Shown in pieces: positions 25,393 through 36,514 of a stretch of 51,531 bases of DNA (positions are counted from its first letter, which is position 1; every line of letters starts with the position of its first letter). The stretch is from Pseudomonas sp. GM78 (lineage in GTDB: Bacteria > Pseudomonadota > Gammaproteobacteria > Pseudomonadales > Pseudomonadaceae), in assembly GCF_000282475.1 (NCBI RefSeq), contig NZ_AKJF01000088.1, positions 1-51,531 of the forward strand, written 5' to 3'. A program made the translations under genes and the position numbers. Under the pieces are notes generated by a model. It was not told the origin of the DNA. It did no database searches and saw only the letters and a program-made list of their open reading frames with translations.

Positions 25393-27024
25393 CTATTCCA
25401 GCAAGAGGTGGCGGGCGAGCCCTTCGATGTAGGTTTCATCCTGGCCGTTGGGGTGCGCTTCGAAGGCCAGGTGCAGGTATTCGTGGGTCAGGTCGAGGCG
25501 GTCCTGCAGCGAGAGCACGCCACGCGCGTAGATGCGCTGGCGTTCGCGGTCGACGAAGGGGCGGCCGAAAGCCAGGCGGCATACGGCGAAGGTGCTGACT
25601 TCGTTGTAGCCGGCTTCGCTTTCAAGACGGGGTCGCCAGCCGCGGCGCTGCTTTTGCAGCCAGTCTTGCGCGGCGGGCAGCGCTTCGCAGGAGGCAACAG
25701 GATTGTCCCAGCGGCTGAGGCTGGCCCGTGGGTAGGCGTGAAGCAGGATGGCGTCGTAGCGCTGGCCGGCGTTGGCTTGTTCCACGGCTTGTTGCCAGGA
25801 CAATCTGTCGAGGCCTGGCTGGTTGGAATGGTAGGTCACGCTGCTGCCGGCAAGCACCAGGTCGCTGGTCCAGGCGGCGATGCTGCGTGCCTGCGCCGTG
25901 GCTGGGCGCGGGGCAACGCGTTGGCGCTGGCTGCTGTCGTCGATGCTCAGGCAATCACCGCGCCGGGTGGCGTTTTGCAGCAGGTAGGTGCGGATGGCCA
26001 CGGCCAGGGCTTTGGCGGCTTCAGCGGGTTCGGCACTGGCCTCACGCTGGAGCACACGGGCGACATATTCTTCGCGATCGAGGCGGGCGACGAGCCTGGG
26101 TGAAGGGCTGTCGTTGAGCAGAAACAGTTCGCCGTCACTGTGGATATCCAGACGGTTGCCATTGGCGAACTCGACACGGTAGTCGCCCTGCAACTGGCGG
26201 GACGACATGACAGGATCACCTGACACTACCCGCTGCAGTGGATAGCGGGAGAACAGATCGACCTCGACGCACTTCCCCGCCTCCGCCGGCCAGGATGTCG
26301 GCAGCACCGTCGCCAACGCCTGGGCGTAATCGCGCAGGACCCGCTGGCTGGTTCCGCGCCCTACCGCCCAGATCGGCGTGCCATCCGCCGTCCAACCGGC
26401 GAACCCACCCTGGCGCGACGCCGCATCCCGATCCCCCAGCCAGCTCCAGGTCTTTACCCGCAAGCGGCTGCCGAGCTCGCCCACGACGTTGCCATCCGCC
26501 GCGTTCAACAGCACATCCAGTAGCACGCGACGCGCCTGGTTCTGCGCCGGCATCCGCGCCAACATGCGCAACAATTCAACCACCGGAACCCGGGTGGCCG
26601 GCTGCAAGGAAGGCAAGTCCAGCAGCCACTCGGGTGCCTGTCGGGCCTGCCAATATTCGCGCCAGGCGCCTGGATCGAGCGTCAGGCGCGCCGGCTCGAA
26701 ATACAGCCCGCAGGATTTCACCAACGCCTGGTCCCGTTCGATCGTGCCACCGGCGGCGCAGCAATAGACTTCCTCTTTCGACTGCCCGCGGCAGCTATAC
26801 GCCGGCTCACGCGCCCCGGTGTCCACCAGCCAGCCGTACACGAACAGTTTCCAGACACTGCCCAAGGGTGCCTGCAGACTGTCGGATAACGGTTCGCGGG
26901 ATATCAGCTGCGTGCGGCTCAACGTCAGCAATTGGTCCTTGAACGCCAGCCGCAACGGTTCTTCCTGCGCGGTGGCCAGCGCGGGAATCAGACTCAGCAG
27001 CAACCAGACCCAAGGCCGACGCAT
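25393..27024 (-). CDS. magE: MagE, DUF2300 (YfaQ-like) periplasmic protein
   Basis: 543 residues with a signal peptide (cut near ALATAQ). The N-terminal third has SVWK (56-59), an S-x-x-K motif like that of penicillin-binding and beta-lactamase folds. The middle (about 330-410) resembles SpoIID (YVARVLQREASAEPAEAAKALAVAIRTY). The C-terminal end has H514-E-x-x-H518 (HEYLHLAFEAHPNGQDE), a zinc-protease-like site. All three suggest links to peptidoglycan, although activity is unproven. It lies between magD and magF with gaps of one and three bases. Confidence 0.85.
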   Translation of the reverse strand: MRRPWVWLLLSLIPALATAQEEPLRLAFKDQLLTLSRTQLISREPLSDSLQAPLGSVWKLFVYGWLVDTGAREPAYSCRGQSKEEVYCCAAGGTIERDQALVKSCGLYFEPARLTLDPGAWREYWQARQAPEWLLDLPSLQPATRVPVVELLRMLARMPAQNQARRVLLDVLLNAADGNVVGELGSRLRVKTWSWLGDRDAASRQGGFAGWTADGTPIWAVGRGTSQRVLRDYAQALATVLPTSWPAEAGKCVEVDLFSRYPLQRVVSGDPVMSSRQLQGDYRVEFANGNRLDIHSDGELFLLNDSPSPRLVARLDREEYVARVLQREASAEPAEAAKALAVAIRTYLLQNATRRGDCLSIDDSSQRQRVAPRPATAQARSIAAWTSDLVLAGSSVTYHSNQPGLDRLSWQQAVEQANAGQRYDAILLHAYPRASLSRWDNPVASCEALPAAQDWLQKQRRGWRPRLESEAGYNEVSTFAVCRLAFGRPFVDRERQRIYARGVLSLQDRLDLTHEYLHLAFEAHPNGQDETYIEGLARHLLLE

Positions 27025-27025
27025 A

Positions 27026-30000
27026 TCAGTGAACCGTCACCGAACCGAGCGCAGGTTTCTGCTCCTGAGCCTGATGCTGTGGCGCGTACACCTGGGTGAA
27101 GCGCGCGGGCGGCAGGCTGAACTGGCCTTTCTGCGAGAAGCGCACCAGGTGACGCAGACGCAGTTCACCGCTCAAGGCATCCACCGGCACCGCGTAGGCC
27201 ATTTGTCCCGGCTCGAAACGGGCCTTCTCCAGCGCTGTCGGTTCGGTTCCGGCCTTGCCCATGAGCTTGATGCCCCAGGTCGTGCGTTCGACATCCGCGC
27301 CCGGTGGCAACGGCACTTCAAGCAGGCCATAACGCAAGGGCCTGGCGGCTTTGCTGGTCAGGATCACTTCGTCGAGATAGAGGTTGTCGCTGGACAAGGG
27401 AGCACTGCCGACCGGCTGCAGTTTGAAGGTGAAGGCTTCATCGCCCGGCACCAGTCGCGACAGGCGACGGGTGATGGTCACCGGCAGCGGATCGACCGCT
27501 GGCTGCTGGCTCTGGAAGCTCAACGCGGCGCTCAGCGGACGCTCTTGTGCGCCGCTCAGGGACAACACGCCGGGTACCTGCGCGCCTTGCCATGTCCAAT
27601 AGACTTCACCCGTCGCGCCCTGATTCTGCTTCCAGCCATCTCCCGGTTTCAAGGCTACAGCCGGCGCGGCCTGTTCGATGCTGCGTTGCAACCAGGTCAG
27701 TGCCAACGCACGTTCCAGCGTGGATTGCTGTGGCAGTAAACGCAGCAACAACGCCTGCGCATACGCCTGATCGAACGGTTGCAGCGATGCATTCAGCGCT
27801 TCGGCAAAGGGCTCGGAACTGGTCGCCAGTCGCTGCTGTGCGTCAGCCAATTGCCGCTTGAATGCGGCCGGCAGAGCGACCTTCGATTGCCCGGCCAGTG
27901 AAGCACTCAATGTCCGCGCAGCGGCCAGGCCCAGCGCCGAGTCCGGATCAGCCATGACCAGGCTATCGCCAGCCACGTCCATGACGTTTTCGGCCCTGCC
28001 CTCACCAGCGCGCATCAGGTCTTCCATCAATCCGCTGAGCAACGTGTCGACCGGCAATTGCATCTGCTTGGCGAACGACAGAATCAGCGCCCGTTGCAAC
28101 AGCGGTGTGTTCTTCGCCTGTTTCGCGTACACCTCCAGCACCCGCTGCCAGTGCTCCGGCGGCAGGCTCAGCTCCAGCACCCGGCTGGCATGCCAGTCGG
28201 CGTAATAGGCGTAGGCGGTGAGAAACGCGTCCGGCTCGCCGTCCATGCCCCACCAGGTGAAGCTCGCCGAAGGGCCGGCCATTTGCACCAGGCGCAGGCG
28301 GCTGTTCTGCATGATCAGGCGCAGGCGATCGCGAACCTGCGGGTTCGACGACAAGGCTGGATAGGCGATGCTCAACGGCAGCAATTGACTGGCAGTTTGC
28401 TCGACCCCGCCGTACGGGTAACCCAGCAGATCATCGAGGGCAGAACGGAACAGCGCTTGCGGGCTGTCATCCAGGCGCAAGCGAATATCCGTTGCATCCG
28501 CCGGCAGGCTCAACGGCATGTCTGCACTGGTCACGTCCAGGCGTTGGCTTTGCGTGACTTGCCACCCTTCGCCGGTTGCATTGAGGTGTACTGCCAAGGC
28601 ATCGACGGTTTGGCCGTCCTGCGTTAGTTCCGCGCTCCAGTCGCCATTGACCAGCCCGAACGCCGGCAGCGGTATGTAGTTGATGCCGCTGTCGAGCGTG
28701 ACGGGAACCCGCTGTTCGCTGCCCGCGTAATGAATCACCAGCTCAGCCTTGACCTGGTTTTGCGCCTGGCTGAAAGCAAACACTCCGAGATCCGGTTTAT
28801 CGCCGGCGCGGAATCGGGTTGGCCCACTCCACTTCAGGTACAGCGGTTTCTCCGAGCGCACGAACTGCTTCTTCTGCCCGACCTGGCCGTCATCGGCGAT
28901 GGCCCGGGCGGTGATGCGCCAGCGGGTCAGCGAGTCCGGCATCTTGAAGGTGAAACGGGTCTTGCCGTTGGCGTCGGTCACAAGCTCCGGTTGCCAGGCG
29001 GCGGTGTCGACGTCTTCGCGACGCGGACGCTCCAGCACCTTCACGCCGCGCTCGCTGCGGTTGGCTTTGCCCGGCGCGCCAGGGCTGCCGGGCAACGCGA
29101 CGTCGTAGCTGATGAAAGAAAGGCTGGCGCTGGTGCGCACGTTGTTGCGCCGAGGATGGTAGAAGAACTGGTCGATGGTCGGCGCGATTTCCGGTTGCAA
29201 GGCGTAGACCATTTCGTCGACCACACTGACCGTCAGATGCGCCGGGATCGGCTTGCCGGCGAACTGCGTGGTCAGGTCCACCGACACGGTGTCGCCGGGT
29301 CGGTATGTCTCTTTGTCTGTGGCGATGGCCACGTCGATCTGCGGCGTGATCACCTTGATGCCGGCGTTCTGGAAACTGTACTGGCCACCCTTGGTGTACA
29401 GCACCGAGAACGTCAGGTTCGGCGCGAAGCTGTCCTGCACCGCAATGAGCGCGCGGTATTGGGTGTCGCTGAGTTTTTCCACCTTCAGCCAGTCGCCACC
29501 CTTGGACAGCAGCGCCGTGGCCTCGACCTTGTCGCGCTCCAGCGACAGCAGCGCATCGCTGATCGGCTCAGGGAAGGTGATCAGCGCCAGAGCTTCATCG
29601 CCGGCCTTGTACTCGGGTTTGTCGAGGACGATTTCCACGGTTCCGGGTACCGCCTTGACGCCTTCGCCGGTGACCGAATGCCCCGTGGCGCCGAGCGTTC
29701 GACCATGGTCATCCTTGAGCGTCAGGTTGTAGGTCCCCGGGCGCTCGAAGGCCAGGGTGAAACCCTTATCCGTTGTCGCGAGCTTGCTTTCGCCAGTGCT
29801 TTGATCCTCCAGGCGAACCCAGCCATAGCTGCTGGGCGTGACCGCCTCAGCCTGCTCGCTTTCATTGACGTAGCTGAACGCAACCTTGTCGCCCACCGCA
29901 CTGAAGCGCTGCGGAGCACTCAAGCGAAAATTCGCCGCTCCGCGGTCGATGAGGATTTCCTTGGTGGTCTTGACCCGAAACGCCGCGCCATCGCTGGCGA

Positions 30001-31582
30001 ACACGGTGAGCATGTAGCGGCTTGGTTTTTCGGCGGCCGGCAAATCGAGAACGGCATTGCCCTTGGCGTCGGTGGTCAGTTCGGTGCTGGTCAGTTCCAC
30101 CGGGAATTGCCCGAGGTATTGCAGTTCGTTGTCGACCATCGACAGTTGCTGGGCGCGCAGGCTCAAGGTCAGCCTGGCGTTGGCCACCGGTTTGCCGTCC
30201 GGATAGAGCAGCACCAGGTTGCCCTTGACCGGTTCGCCAGCGCGGTAATCCTGCTTGGCCAGGTTCAGGGAAATCTCGAAGTGCGGCTTGATGTATTCGG
30301 CCACGCGGAAGGCGCTGCTGTAGGCTTGATCCTTGTAGTTGAAACGCAACTCATAACCACCGGCCACCGCATTGTCGGGCAACTGGAAACGGCCTTGGGT
30401 GCCGGCCTTGGAATCGAGCTTCAAATCGAGGGCTTGCAGTGCCGTACCGGTCGCATCCAGCACGGTCACGTTAACGTCGGCTGCGGATGGCTGCACTGAA
30501 TCCCGGGCATTCTTGAACTCGCGCCCGACGATTTTCAGCGACACCCAATCCCCCGGCCGGTAGAGCGGGCGGTCGGTGAAGGCAAAGAGTTTGGTGTCGT
30601 AGATTTCGCTGTCGTAGTAGAAGTTCTCCGAGACGAAAACGCCGCCCTCTTCGTCCTCGCCAATCACGAACGAGCGCTCGGGACTGACGTGTTTCAGGCG
30701 CAGCAAACCATCGGCATCGGTCGCGCCGCTGCTCATCACGCCCAGGCCATCGGTCCACAGCACATTGACCTTGGGTACCGAACTGCCCTCGTGTTTGCGC
30801 GCAGCCCACACCAGCAACTCATCCCCGGCAATCTTGCTCACCGCCACGGTGTTGGAGACGAAGACCATGGTGGTCGCGCGGTACTTGCCGATCAGCGCTT
30901 CCACCAGGTACAGCCCCGGTTTCAAGTTGCCCAACGGGATATAGACGTTGCCCGGCGCAACACTGACGAACTCACTGGAAGACCCGGCGAGATTCACCCC
31001 TTCAGGCGGCTGGATCGGTTTGGCTTGCCACAGCGGATAACGGAATTGGCTGACCACCGGCAGGCCCGGAATCAGGGCGAATTGCGGCTGCGCGTCGTAG
31101 GGGGTTGGCGCAGCCATGGCGCTACCCATCTTCAGTTCCGGTACTTGCTCGGTAACTTGTTTACGCGACTCGTAGGAAAACGCCCGCTGCATCACCCGAC
31201 GGGATTTTCGGTACCAGTTGTCCCACAGGTAGGCGAGCGTATTCGACAGGCCCTCGCCCTTGAACTGGCCGTCACTGACGACCCGGTGCAGGTTCTTCTG
31301 GCGCTTGAGGAAGTCCAGCGGTTTGTCGATGCGATACACCCGAATGTCGGCGCCGCCGTAGGGTTCCATGCGCAAGCGACGGTAGTCGCGGCCCGGCGCT
31401 TCAAGGCGGACCATCGCCTGTTCGTCGCTGGCGAAACTGCTGTCGGCCAGCAGGAAAAAACTTTCACCGGCCACCGGCGTGTAGCCGCTGGGCTCGACGG
31501 TGTCGTCGGCGTTGACCGTCGAAAATGGCAGCAGCAAAGCCAACAACAGAGGCAGAAAACGCAGCATGCGGGCACCCGTCAT
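27026..31582 (-). CDS. magD: MagD, bacterial alpha-2-macroglobulin homologue lacking the thioester
   Basis: 1518 residues. Signal peptide ([20 protein letters not shown]...), then tandem macroglobulin-like beta domains and the alpha-2-macroglobulin family block with [21 protein letters not shown]. The thioester site CxEQ of YfhM-type proteins is here YGGVEQ: Gly1059 replaces Cys, with E1061 and Q1062 kept, so no covalent trap can form, as known for the YfaS/MagD branch. It likely acts in the periplasm as a protease-binding guard together with the other Mag proteins. The ATG at 31582 overlaps the magC stop (ATGA) and begins a proper signal peptide; an upstream in-frame start at 31660 would spoil it. 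Confidence 0.93.
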   Translation of the reverse strand: MTGARMLRFLPLLLALLLPFSTVNADDTVEPSGYTPVAGESFFLLADSSFASDEQAMVRLEAPGRDYRRLRMEPYGGADIRVYRIDKPLDFLKRQKNLHRVVSDGQFKGEGLSNTLAYLWDNWYRKSRRVMQRAFSYESRKQVTEQVPELKMGSAMAAPTPYDAQPQFALIPGLPVVSQFRYPLWQAKPIQPPEGVNLAGSSSEFVSVAPGNVYIPLGNLKPGLYLVEALIGKYRATTMVFVSNTVAVSKIAGDELLVWAARKHEGSSVPKVNVLWTDGLGVMSSGATDADGLLRLKHVSPERSFVIGEDEEGGVFVSENFYYDSEIYDTKLFAFTDRPLYRPGDWVSLKIVGREFKNARDSVQPSAADVNVTVLDATGTALQALDLKLDSKAGTQGRFQLPDNAVAGGYELRFNYKDQAYSSAFRVAEYIKPHFEISLNLAKQDYRAGEPVKGNLVLLYPDGKPVANARLTLSLRAQQLSMVDNELQYLGQFPVELTSTELTTDAKGNAVLDLPAAEKPSRYMLTVFASDGAAFRVKTTKEILIDRGAANFRLSAPQRFSAVGDKVAFSYVNESEQAEAVTPSSYGWVRLEDQSTGESKLATTDKGFTLAFERPGTYNLTLKDDHGRTLGATGHSVTGEGVKAVPGTVEIVLDKPEYKAGDEALALITFPEPISDALLSLERDKVEATALLSKGGDWLKVEKLSDTQYRALIAVQDSFAPNLTFSVLYTKGGQYSFQNAGIKVITPQIDVAIATDKETYRPGDTVSVDLTTQFAGKPIPAHLTVSVVDEMVYALQPEIAPTIDQFFYHPRRNNVRTSASLSFISYDVALPGSPGAPGKANRSERGVKVLERPRREDVDTAAWQPELVTDANGKTRFTFKMPDSLTRWRITARAIADDGQVGQKKQFVRSEKPLYLKWSGPTRFRAGDKPDLGVFAFSQAQNQVKAELVIHYAGSEQRVPVTLDSGINYIPLPAFGLVNGDWSAELTQDGQTVDALAVHLNATGEGWQVTQSQRLDVTSADMPLSLPADATDIRLRLDDSPQALFRSALDDLLGYPYGGVEQTASQLLPLSIAYPALSSNPQVRDRLRLIMQNSRLRLVQMAGPSASFTWWGMDGEPDAFLTAYAYYADWHASRVLELSLPPEHWQRVLEVYAKQAKNTPLLQRALILSFAKQMQLPVDTLLSGLMEDLMRAGEGRAENVMDVAGDSLVMADPDSALGLAAARTLSASLAGQSKVALPAAFKRQLADAQQRLATSSEPFAEALNASLQPFDQAYAQALLLRLLPQQSTLERALALTWLQRSIEQAAPAVALKPGDGWKQNQGATGEVYWTWQGAQVPGVLSLSGAQERPLSAALSFQSQQPAVDPLPVTITRRLSRLVPGDEAFTFKLQPVGSAPLSSDNLYLDEVILTSKAARPLRYGLLEVPLPPGADVERTTWGIKLMGKAGTEPTALEKARFEPGQMAYAVPVDALSGELRLRHLVRFSQKGQFSLPPARFTQVYAPQHQAQEQKPALGSVTVH

Positions 31583-32217
31583 TGAGAGAGAAAATTCAGT
31601 CGATAAACGCCGATGAAGTTGGGGTTGGCTGCATCGGGTATCCATCGGGTGTCCTTCCATGTCATGAGTTGTTGCAGGCTTGCCGAGCGCATGCCGTTGT
31701 CGGTGGGGCTGGTGGTGCCGGTGTGATAGGCGATGTAGCGGCCCATCCAGATCATCAGGTGCTGGTCGTCGCCCTGGTCGAAAAACATCAGGTCACCGGG
31801 ACGCGCCTGTGCGACATCGCGGCCAACCAGCTGGCTGTTGAACTGGATCAGCTTGATCGCGTTGACGTAGGGTCCGACCTTGCCACCCCCCTGTTGCCAT
31901 TGCTGGGCCAGGCCGCGCTGGGCCGCACTCAATTGCAGCTCCGGCGGCAGGTAGCGGTTGGACAGGCCATTGCTGCGCAGCCATTTGTCGTCATGGACTT
32001 TCAGCGCTTCGTTGGCGGCAAAACGCACCAGCCCCGCGCAGTCCTGCTGATACCAGCGCGGGCTTGGGCCCCGGCTCAGTTGCTCCTGGGCGATGCGCAC
32101 GAACCAGGCGCGGAATACCTGGGATTGCTGCGGATCGAGCGCCGGTGTTTCGATCGCCCGGGCGCCCGCGCTCAACAGCAAAGCGAGCACGCCGAGGCTG
32201 CGGATCAATATGTTCAC
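31579..32217 (-). CDS. magC: MagC, DUF1175 (YfaT-like) protein with NlpC/P60-type motif
   Basis: 212 residues from a GTG at 32217. The start was chosen because GTGA overlaps the magB stop, GGAAAG lies just upstream, and a clean signal peptide follows ([19 protein letters not shown]). Residues 58-66 ([10 protein letters not shown]60) and 140-160 ([21 protein letters not shown]153) match the Cys and His boxes of NlpC/P60 peptidases, with a later IAYHTG. It may cut or bind peptidoglycan or mature MagD in the periplasm (inference). An ATG at 32229 is the alternative start. Confidence 0.8.
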   Translation of the reverse strand: MNILIRSLGVLALLLSAGARAIETPALDPQQSQVFRAWFVRIAQEQLSRGPSPRWYQQDCAGLVRFAANEALKVHDDKWLRSNGLSNRYLPPELQLSAAQRGLAQQWQQGGGKVGPYVNAIKLIQFNSQLVGRDVAQARPGDLMFFDQGDDQHLMIWMGRYIAYHTGTTSPTDNGMRSASLQQLMTWKDTRWIPDAANPNFIGVYRLNFLSQ

Positions 32218-33926
32218 AGGGCTTTCCATTGCAGCGGCAGCCATTGCCAGTGGCCATCGGGCTCGCTGCCCTCGGGCAGGGTCAGGGCGTACTTGCCGTA
32301 TCCGCCGAGCTTGCGCAGCTTGGGAATCAGGTAGGTTTGCGCCGCGTTGTAGAACACCGGTTCCATGTCTTGCGGCAGGCTGTCGAGGGTTTCGCGCTGC
32401 ATCAGTTGCGCCATGGCGTCCGGGCCGAAGTACACCGGCATCAGCAGGTCCTTGGGCACCACGTCGGCCATCGGCGGGAAGCGTTTGTCGAGGGTGCCAA
32501 GGGCCTTGTCCAGCAGCTTGTCATCGAGGGAAAACAGCAGCGTCGAACCGTGGCGCGCCAGGCTGACGTTCATGAATGCCTTGCCGGTGATCGCATCGGG
32601 ATTCTCGGCATCCTTGGCCGCATAGGGACCGAAACTGGAGCTGACCTGACGCTGCCATTGCCGGTTGTCGCCAAGCTGCTTCTCGACCACCGGGAACGCG
32701 TGCTCCTCGACCTTGCTTTCATAAGCGCCGACCATCGAACCGAACAACTTGCCCAGTTCGCCATCGAGGCTGGCGCTGTCTTCATCCTTGAGGCTGGCCA
32801 CCAGCAATGGCGTGTACAGCCGCGAATCGGCGTACCAGCACAGGCCCGCCGCGCCGGCCATGTGCTCGGTCAACGCCTGGGCCGCGGCCTCATCAGCACC
32901 GAGCTTGAGCAGCAGCGGCTTCTGTTGCTCGGCGGCCAGCGGCAGGGCCACGCACGCGCTGGCGCCCATGGGCATGGCTTGCCAGATCGGTTTGAAATCG
33001 AAGTCCGGCTGGTCGTCCAGTTCATCCATGGCCAGGAAGCTGTGCCAGCCCTTGTCATCCATGTCGAAGCGCAGCCCGGCGAAATTCGGGATGAAGCGCT
33101 GGTACCCCATCGCCAGCACGCTGGCATTTACCGATAGCCGCTGTTTCACCTCTGGCGCGCGTGGTTGCAGGCCAAAGGCTTCGGGGAACAGTTTGTCACC
33201 GTTGAGCAGCGCGGCGATGGCTTGGGTCGAGACGCTGCCCGATTCCTGCGTCGCCCCGCTTTGCGGATCGTAGAGTTTGACCGGATTGGACAGCACCACC
33301 AGTTTGTCGCCATGGGAGGCAAACAGCAGCGCCTTGCTGGCGTTGTAGGTGAGTTGATAAAGCGCCACGTCGTCGTTGCCGACTTTGACGTCTGCGAGCT
33401 TGCTCAACTGCGAATCATCCAGCGCCACCCTGGCCAGCGGCTCCAGCACCTTGGCCAGGCCACCGCGATCCATCACCAGCAGAAAATCCTTGAGCCGGCC
33501 ATCCGCTCCGCGCCATAACGCAACGTCCGCCGGTTGATCGAACAGTTGCTCGATCAGCGTGTCCTGCAACTTCAGGTCGTGCTCGTAAATGATCCGCCGC
33601 AGGCTGCCGATCAGCCCGAGGCGGTCGGCGTGGGTTTCGTAATAGAAGACGAAATCTTCGGTCAGGGTTTCCTTGAGGAACGGCACCGCCAGCAGGTCCT
33701 TGGGCAACTGGCTCAGGGAGTGGGTCTCGAGCAAACCATCGGGGCGGCTCATGCCGAGTTTTTCCGCCGCCAGTTGCGGTGCCGGGGCTTTGCTTTTCTG
33801 CATCAGCCAGCCCATGCCGGCGGCCACGCCCACGACCAGGCACAGCCCGGCCACAATTACCGGCCAACGACGGGACGGCTTGGGGCTCGGCGTTTCGGTG
33901 GCCGAAGGAACAGTGTTATCGCTCAT
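32214..33926 (-). CDS. magB: MagB, DUF2138 (YfaA-like) membrane-anchored protein
   Basis: 570 residues. A short cytoplasmic tail with basic residues (KPSRRWP) is followed by one membrane helix ([20 protein letters not shown], about 29-48), then a large periplasmic domain. This layout fits an inner-membrane anchor for the alpha-2-macroglobulin complex, the role proposed for its P. aeruginosa counterpart. No catalytic motif is seen. It sits between magA and magC, and its stop overlaps the magC GTG. Confidence 0.85.
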   Translation of the reverse strand: MSDNTVPSATETPSPKPSRRWPVIVAGLCLVVGVAAGMGWLMQKSKAPAPQLAAEKLGMSRPDGLLETHSLSQLPKDLLAVPFLKETLTEDFVFYYETHADRLGLIGSLRRIIYEHDLKLQDTLIEQLFDQPADVALWRGADGRLKDFLLVMDRGGLAKVLEPLARVALDDSQLSKLADVKVGNDDVALYQLTYNASKALLFASHGDKLVVLSNPVKLYDPQSGATQESGSVSTQAIAALLNGDKLFPEAFGLQPRAPEVKQRLSVNASVLAMGYQRFIPNFAGLRFDMDDKGWHSFLAMDELDDQPDFDFKPIWQAMPMGASACVALPLAAEQQKPLLLKLGADEAAAQALTEHMAGAAGLCWYADSRLYTPLLVASLKDEDSASLDGELGKLFGSMVGAYESKVEEHAFPVVEKQLGDNRQWQRQVSSSFGPYAAKDAENPDAITGKAFMNVSLARHGSTLLFSLDDKLLDKALGTLDKRFPPMADVVPKDLLMPVYFGPDAMAQLMQRETLDSLPQDMEPVFYNAAQTYLIPKLRKLGGYGKYALTLPEGSEPDGHWQWLPLQWKAL

Positions 33927-33962
33927 TTCACAAAACCCGAATTCATCCGTGGAGCGGGATGC

Positions 33963-34751
33963 TTAATAGTTGAAAGTCTTGACCAGCAGCAGGTCACCGA
34001 TTGCGCGCAGGGGCACGATGAAGGTTTCGCGTTTTTCGTCGACAGTGTTTTCGTTCAGCACCAGGTTGATCTGCGAGGTGATGACCTCGTTCTGGTTGCT
34101 GGTCTCATCGAAGTTATAGCCGCCGCTACCGAAGTTGCCCCAATAGTTGACGTAAACCAGATAGGTGCCGTGCAGCGGCGCGGTCATGGTGAACATTTCC
34201 GGGCCAGGGCCGTCGACGCCGTCCGGGTCCAGGCCGCCGCCATTGCTCATCGCCGGCCGGGCCCAGAATGCGTGCTGGCCGTCGGGTGTCACGATGTGCA
34301 AATCGAGTTCGGCTTTCGGATCGTCCCAGCCCAGCACCACGCGAATCCGCGCCGGGGTGCGCAGGTTGTTGGCTTCATAGAACTGCACGCGCTTGAGCGA
34401 CTGGCCCTCGGTACTGCGCACTTCCACGCTGTTGGAACCGGCGCCGAACGCATAGGGCCGGGCAAAACGACCCTGGTCGTCGGTGTACAGGTTCAGAGGA
34501 TTTCCGTTGACCGCCAACGTGTGGGGCCCACGTTGCGTGCCGATGGCCTTGAGCTGGCCCTGGATCATCGTGCGGTTGCGCTGCACACCGCGGTCGATGG
34601 GCGGCGTGGGATAGGCGACTTGCGGGTTTTCCGTGCGGTCCAGCAAACCGTTGAAGCGCCAGCCGCCCACCGGGTCCGACAACTCGGCACTTGGCGCGGC
34701 CAGGGCGGGCGCACAGACCCACCCGATCAGCAGCAAAAGAAATGAGCGCAT
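33963..34751 (-). CDS. magA: MagA, DUF2135 (YfaP-like) periplasmic protein
   Basis: 262 residues with a signal peptide (MRSFLLLLIGWVCAPALA). The DUF2135 domain has VVLGWDDPKAELDLHIVTPD and GPEMFTMTAPLHGTYLVYVN, the same pattern as MagF. The ATG at 34751 follows a strong AGGAGG and is better than an in-frame start seven codons earlier. It is the first gene of the mag operon. A possible minus-strand promoter (TATGAT at 34958-34963, TTCGGC 17 bases further up) lies inside the palindromes upstream of the fic gene, so the two units could share control. Confidence 0.87.
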   Translation of the reverse strand: MRSFLLLLIGWVCAPALAAPSAELSDPVGGWRFNGLLDRTENPQVAYPTPPIDRGVQRNRTMIQGQLKAIGTQRGPHTLAVNGNPLNLYTDDQGRFARPYAFGAGSNSVEVRSTEGQSLKRVQFYEANNLRTPARIRVVLGWDDPKAELDLHIVTPDGQHAFWARPAMSNGGGLDPDGVDGPGPEMFTMTAPLHGTYLVYVNYWGNFGSGGYNFDETSNQNEVITSQINLVLNENTVDEKRETFIVPLRAIGDLLLVKTFNY

Positions 34752-34943
34752 GTGACGCCTCCTGCCATGCATGACGAAACCTTGCGCCTGATCCTCGGCG
34801 CGTTACAGATGCGGATACTGCGTTTCGTCTGAAAGACCCATGACTTTCGGGTCGTAGATGGCGCGAAGGTTAGACGCTCAGTTAGCGCCTAACAATCAGA
34901 TCTGTCTGAAAATGCGGTGGGAATCACGTACGCGGCTGGACGA

Positions 34944-35006
34944 TGAGCCGAATAACGATCATATTCGGCTCATAACATGAGCCGAATAGCCTCTCTAATC
35001 GGCTCA
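34944..35006. promoter_or_regulatory. two tandem palindromic operators between magA and fic
   Basis: Palindrome 1 (34944-34972): TGAGCCGAATA, 7-base spacer, TATTCGGCTCA, perfect. Palindrome 2 (34978-35006): TGAGCCGAATA, 7-base spacer, TAATCGGCTCA, one mismatch. Their centres are 34 bp apart. The second ends 22 bases before the fic ATG, where bound protein would block transcription or translation start. The most likely binder is the winged helix at the end of the Fic protein itself. Confidence 0.75.
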
Positions 35007-35028
35007 CACCTCCAAGAGTAGCGAGTTC

Positions 35029-36174
35029 ATGGCACCTTTCTGGATCTGGCAACAGCCCGATTGGCCGAATTTTTCCTGGAATGCCGAGCAATTGGCGCCG
35101 TTGCTGCGCGAATGCGTCCAGGCACAAGGTCAATTGATGGGCATGGCCAGTTCCGTGGGTGCCTCGCTCAGTGCGCAGAGCGAACTGGATGCGTTGTTGC
35201 AAAATATCGTCACCTCATCCGCAATTGAAGGTGAGCAGCTGAATGTCGGCTCGGTGCGATCTTCATTGGCGCGACGGCTGGGACTGGAGCAGCTTGAAGG
35301 CAATCATGTCAGCCAACGCAGCGAAGGCCTGGCGCAATTGATGCTCGATGCCACACAGCATTTCGCCGAACCCCTGACACTGGAACGATTGCTGGATTGG
35401 CATGCGTGGTTGTTTCCTGATCAGGACACCGCCCTCGCCGCCCGGAGCATGCGTGTCGGTGCATTGCGTGGTGATGATCCGATGCAAGTAGTGTCCGGCC
35501 GCCTCGACAGGCCGACCGTTCACTTCGAAGCCCCCCCGCGCCATGGCCTTGAGCGCCAGGTCGACAGTTTCCTCAGCTGGTTTGAAAGCAGCCGGAACCA
35601 GGCGGGACTCGACCCGTTACTGCGGGCCGGGGTCGCGCATTTCTGGTTCGTCACGCTTCACCCTTTTGATGACGGTAATGGCCGACTGACTCGAACCATC
35701 ACCGACCTTGCATTGGCACAGGGCGAGGCTCAGGCGATTCGCTTCTACGCCATGTCAGCGAGCATTCTGGAAGATCGGTCTGGCTATTACCGCGTGTTGG
35801 AAAACAGCCAGAAAGCCACCCTCGACATCACCGAATGGCTGGCGTGGTTTCTCCATACCTTGTTGCGCAGCTTGCAGCAGGCCATGACGCGGATCGAGTC
35901 GGTGCTGGGCAAGGCCCGCTTCTGGCAGGCACACCGGCAATCCGGGCTGTCGGCCGAGCAGACCAAGGTGCTCAATCGCTTGCTCGATGGTGGAGAGCGT
36001 GGATTCGAAGGCGGGATCAGCGCCGCGCAATATCAAACGGTGGCGAAAGTATCCAAAGCCACCGCGACCCGTCATTTGGCTGAAATGCTGGAAAAGGGCT
36101 GCCTGCAGCGCCTGCCCGGCGGCGGGCGCAGCACCCGGTATCGGATCAGACACCCCGATGACGCGCTCACCTGA
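35029..36174 (+). CDS. Fic-domain protein with N-terminal inhibitory helix and C-terminal winged helix
   Basis: 381 residues. DUF4172-like N terminus (FWIWQQPDWPNFSW), then the inhibitory-helix motif S63-SAI-E67-G68 of class II Fic proteins, the Fic core motif HPFDDGNGRLTR (211-222) with catalytic His211, and a C-terminal winged helix (about 310-375, AAQYQTVAKVSKATATRHLAEMLEKGCLQ). Fic enzymes usually transfer AMP from ATP to hydroxyl side chains of target proteins; the intact inhibitory Glu implies a low resting activity. The target is unknown. Two tandem palindromes directly upstream suggest that it represses its own gene through the winged helix. It stands alone, with no antitoxin gene beside it. 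Confidence 0.92.
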   Translation: MAPFWIWQQPDWPNFSWNAEQLAPLLRECVQAQGQLMGMASSVGASLSAQSELDALLQNIVTSSAIEGEQLNVGSVRSSLARRLGLEQLEGNHVSQRSEGLAQLMLDATQHFAEPLTLERLLDWHAWLFPDQDTALAARSMRVGALRGDDPMQVVSGRLDRPTVHFEAPPRHGLERQVDSFLSWFESSRNQAGLDPLLRAGVAHFWFVTLHPFDDGNGRLTRTITDLALAQGEAQAIRFYAMSASILEDRSGYYRVLENSQKATLDITEWLAWFLHTLLRSLQQAMTRIESVLGKARFWQAHRQSGLSAEQTKVLNRLLDGGERGFEGGISAAQYQTVAKVSKATATRHLAEMLEKGCLQRLPGGGRSTRYRIRHPDDALT

Positions 36175-36208
36175 ACCCCGAATCCATGGTTCCGAACACC
36201 CCGCTCAT

Positions 36209-36237
36209 TTGCCCATAAACCCCCTATCTGCTAGTGT
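36209..36237 (+). promoter_or_regulatory. sigma-70 promoter of xseB-ispA
   Basis: TTGCCC (36209-36214), a 17-base spacer, then TAGTGT (36232-36237). The start site would fall about 25-30 bases before the xseB ATG. Confidence 0.55.
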
Positions 36238-36271
36238 CGCGCCGGTTTAACGTCAACCGGAAATCGCCGCC

Positions 36272-36514
36272 ATGGCCCGCAAAAAAGCTGCACTGGATTT
36301 CGAACAGTCCCTCGCTGACCTGCAAACGCTGGTAGAGCGTCTGGAGAATGGCGAATTATCGCTGGAAGACTCGCTGGCCGCTTTCGAGCAAGGCATCGGC
36401 CTGACCCGCGATTGCCAGGCGGCGCTGGCCCAGGCCGAGCAAAAGGTTCAGGTGCTGCTCGAGCGTGATGGCGAGTTGGCCGAGGAACCCTTCGACGCGG
36501 ATCAACCAGAATGA
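36272..36514 (+). CDS. xseB: exodeoxyribonuclease VII small subunit
   Basis: 80 residues, the usual size. The pattern [20 protein letters not shown] followed by [15 protein letters not shown] is diagnostic. It binds the large subunit XseA (encoded elsewhere) to form the single-strand-specific exonuclease. Its stop overlaps the ispA start (ATGA), the conserved xseB-ispA-dxs order of gammaproteobacteria. Confidence 0.97.
   Translation: MARKKAALDFEQSLADLQTLVERLENGELSLEDSLAAFEQGIGLTRDCQAALAQAEQKVQVLLERDGELAEEPFDADQPE

Noticed and set aside
28730-30499. Plus-strand frame of 589 codons inside magD
   Set aside because: It is an antisense shadow of the macroglobulin gene; the composition is that of reversed codons.
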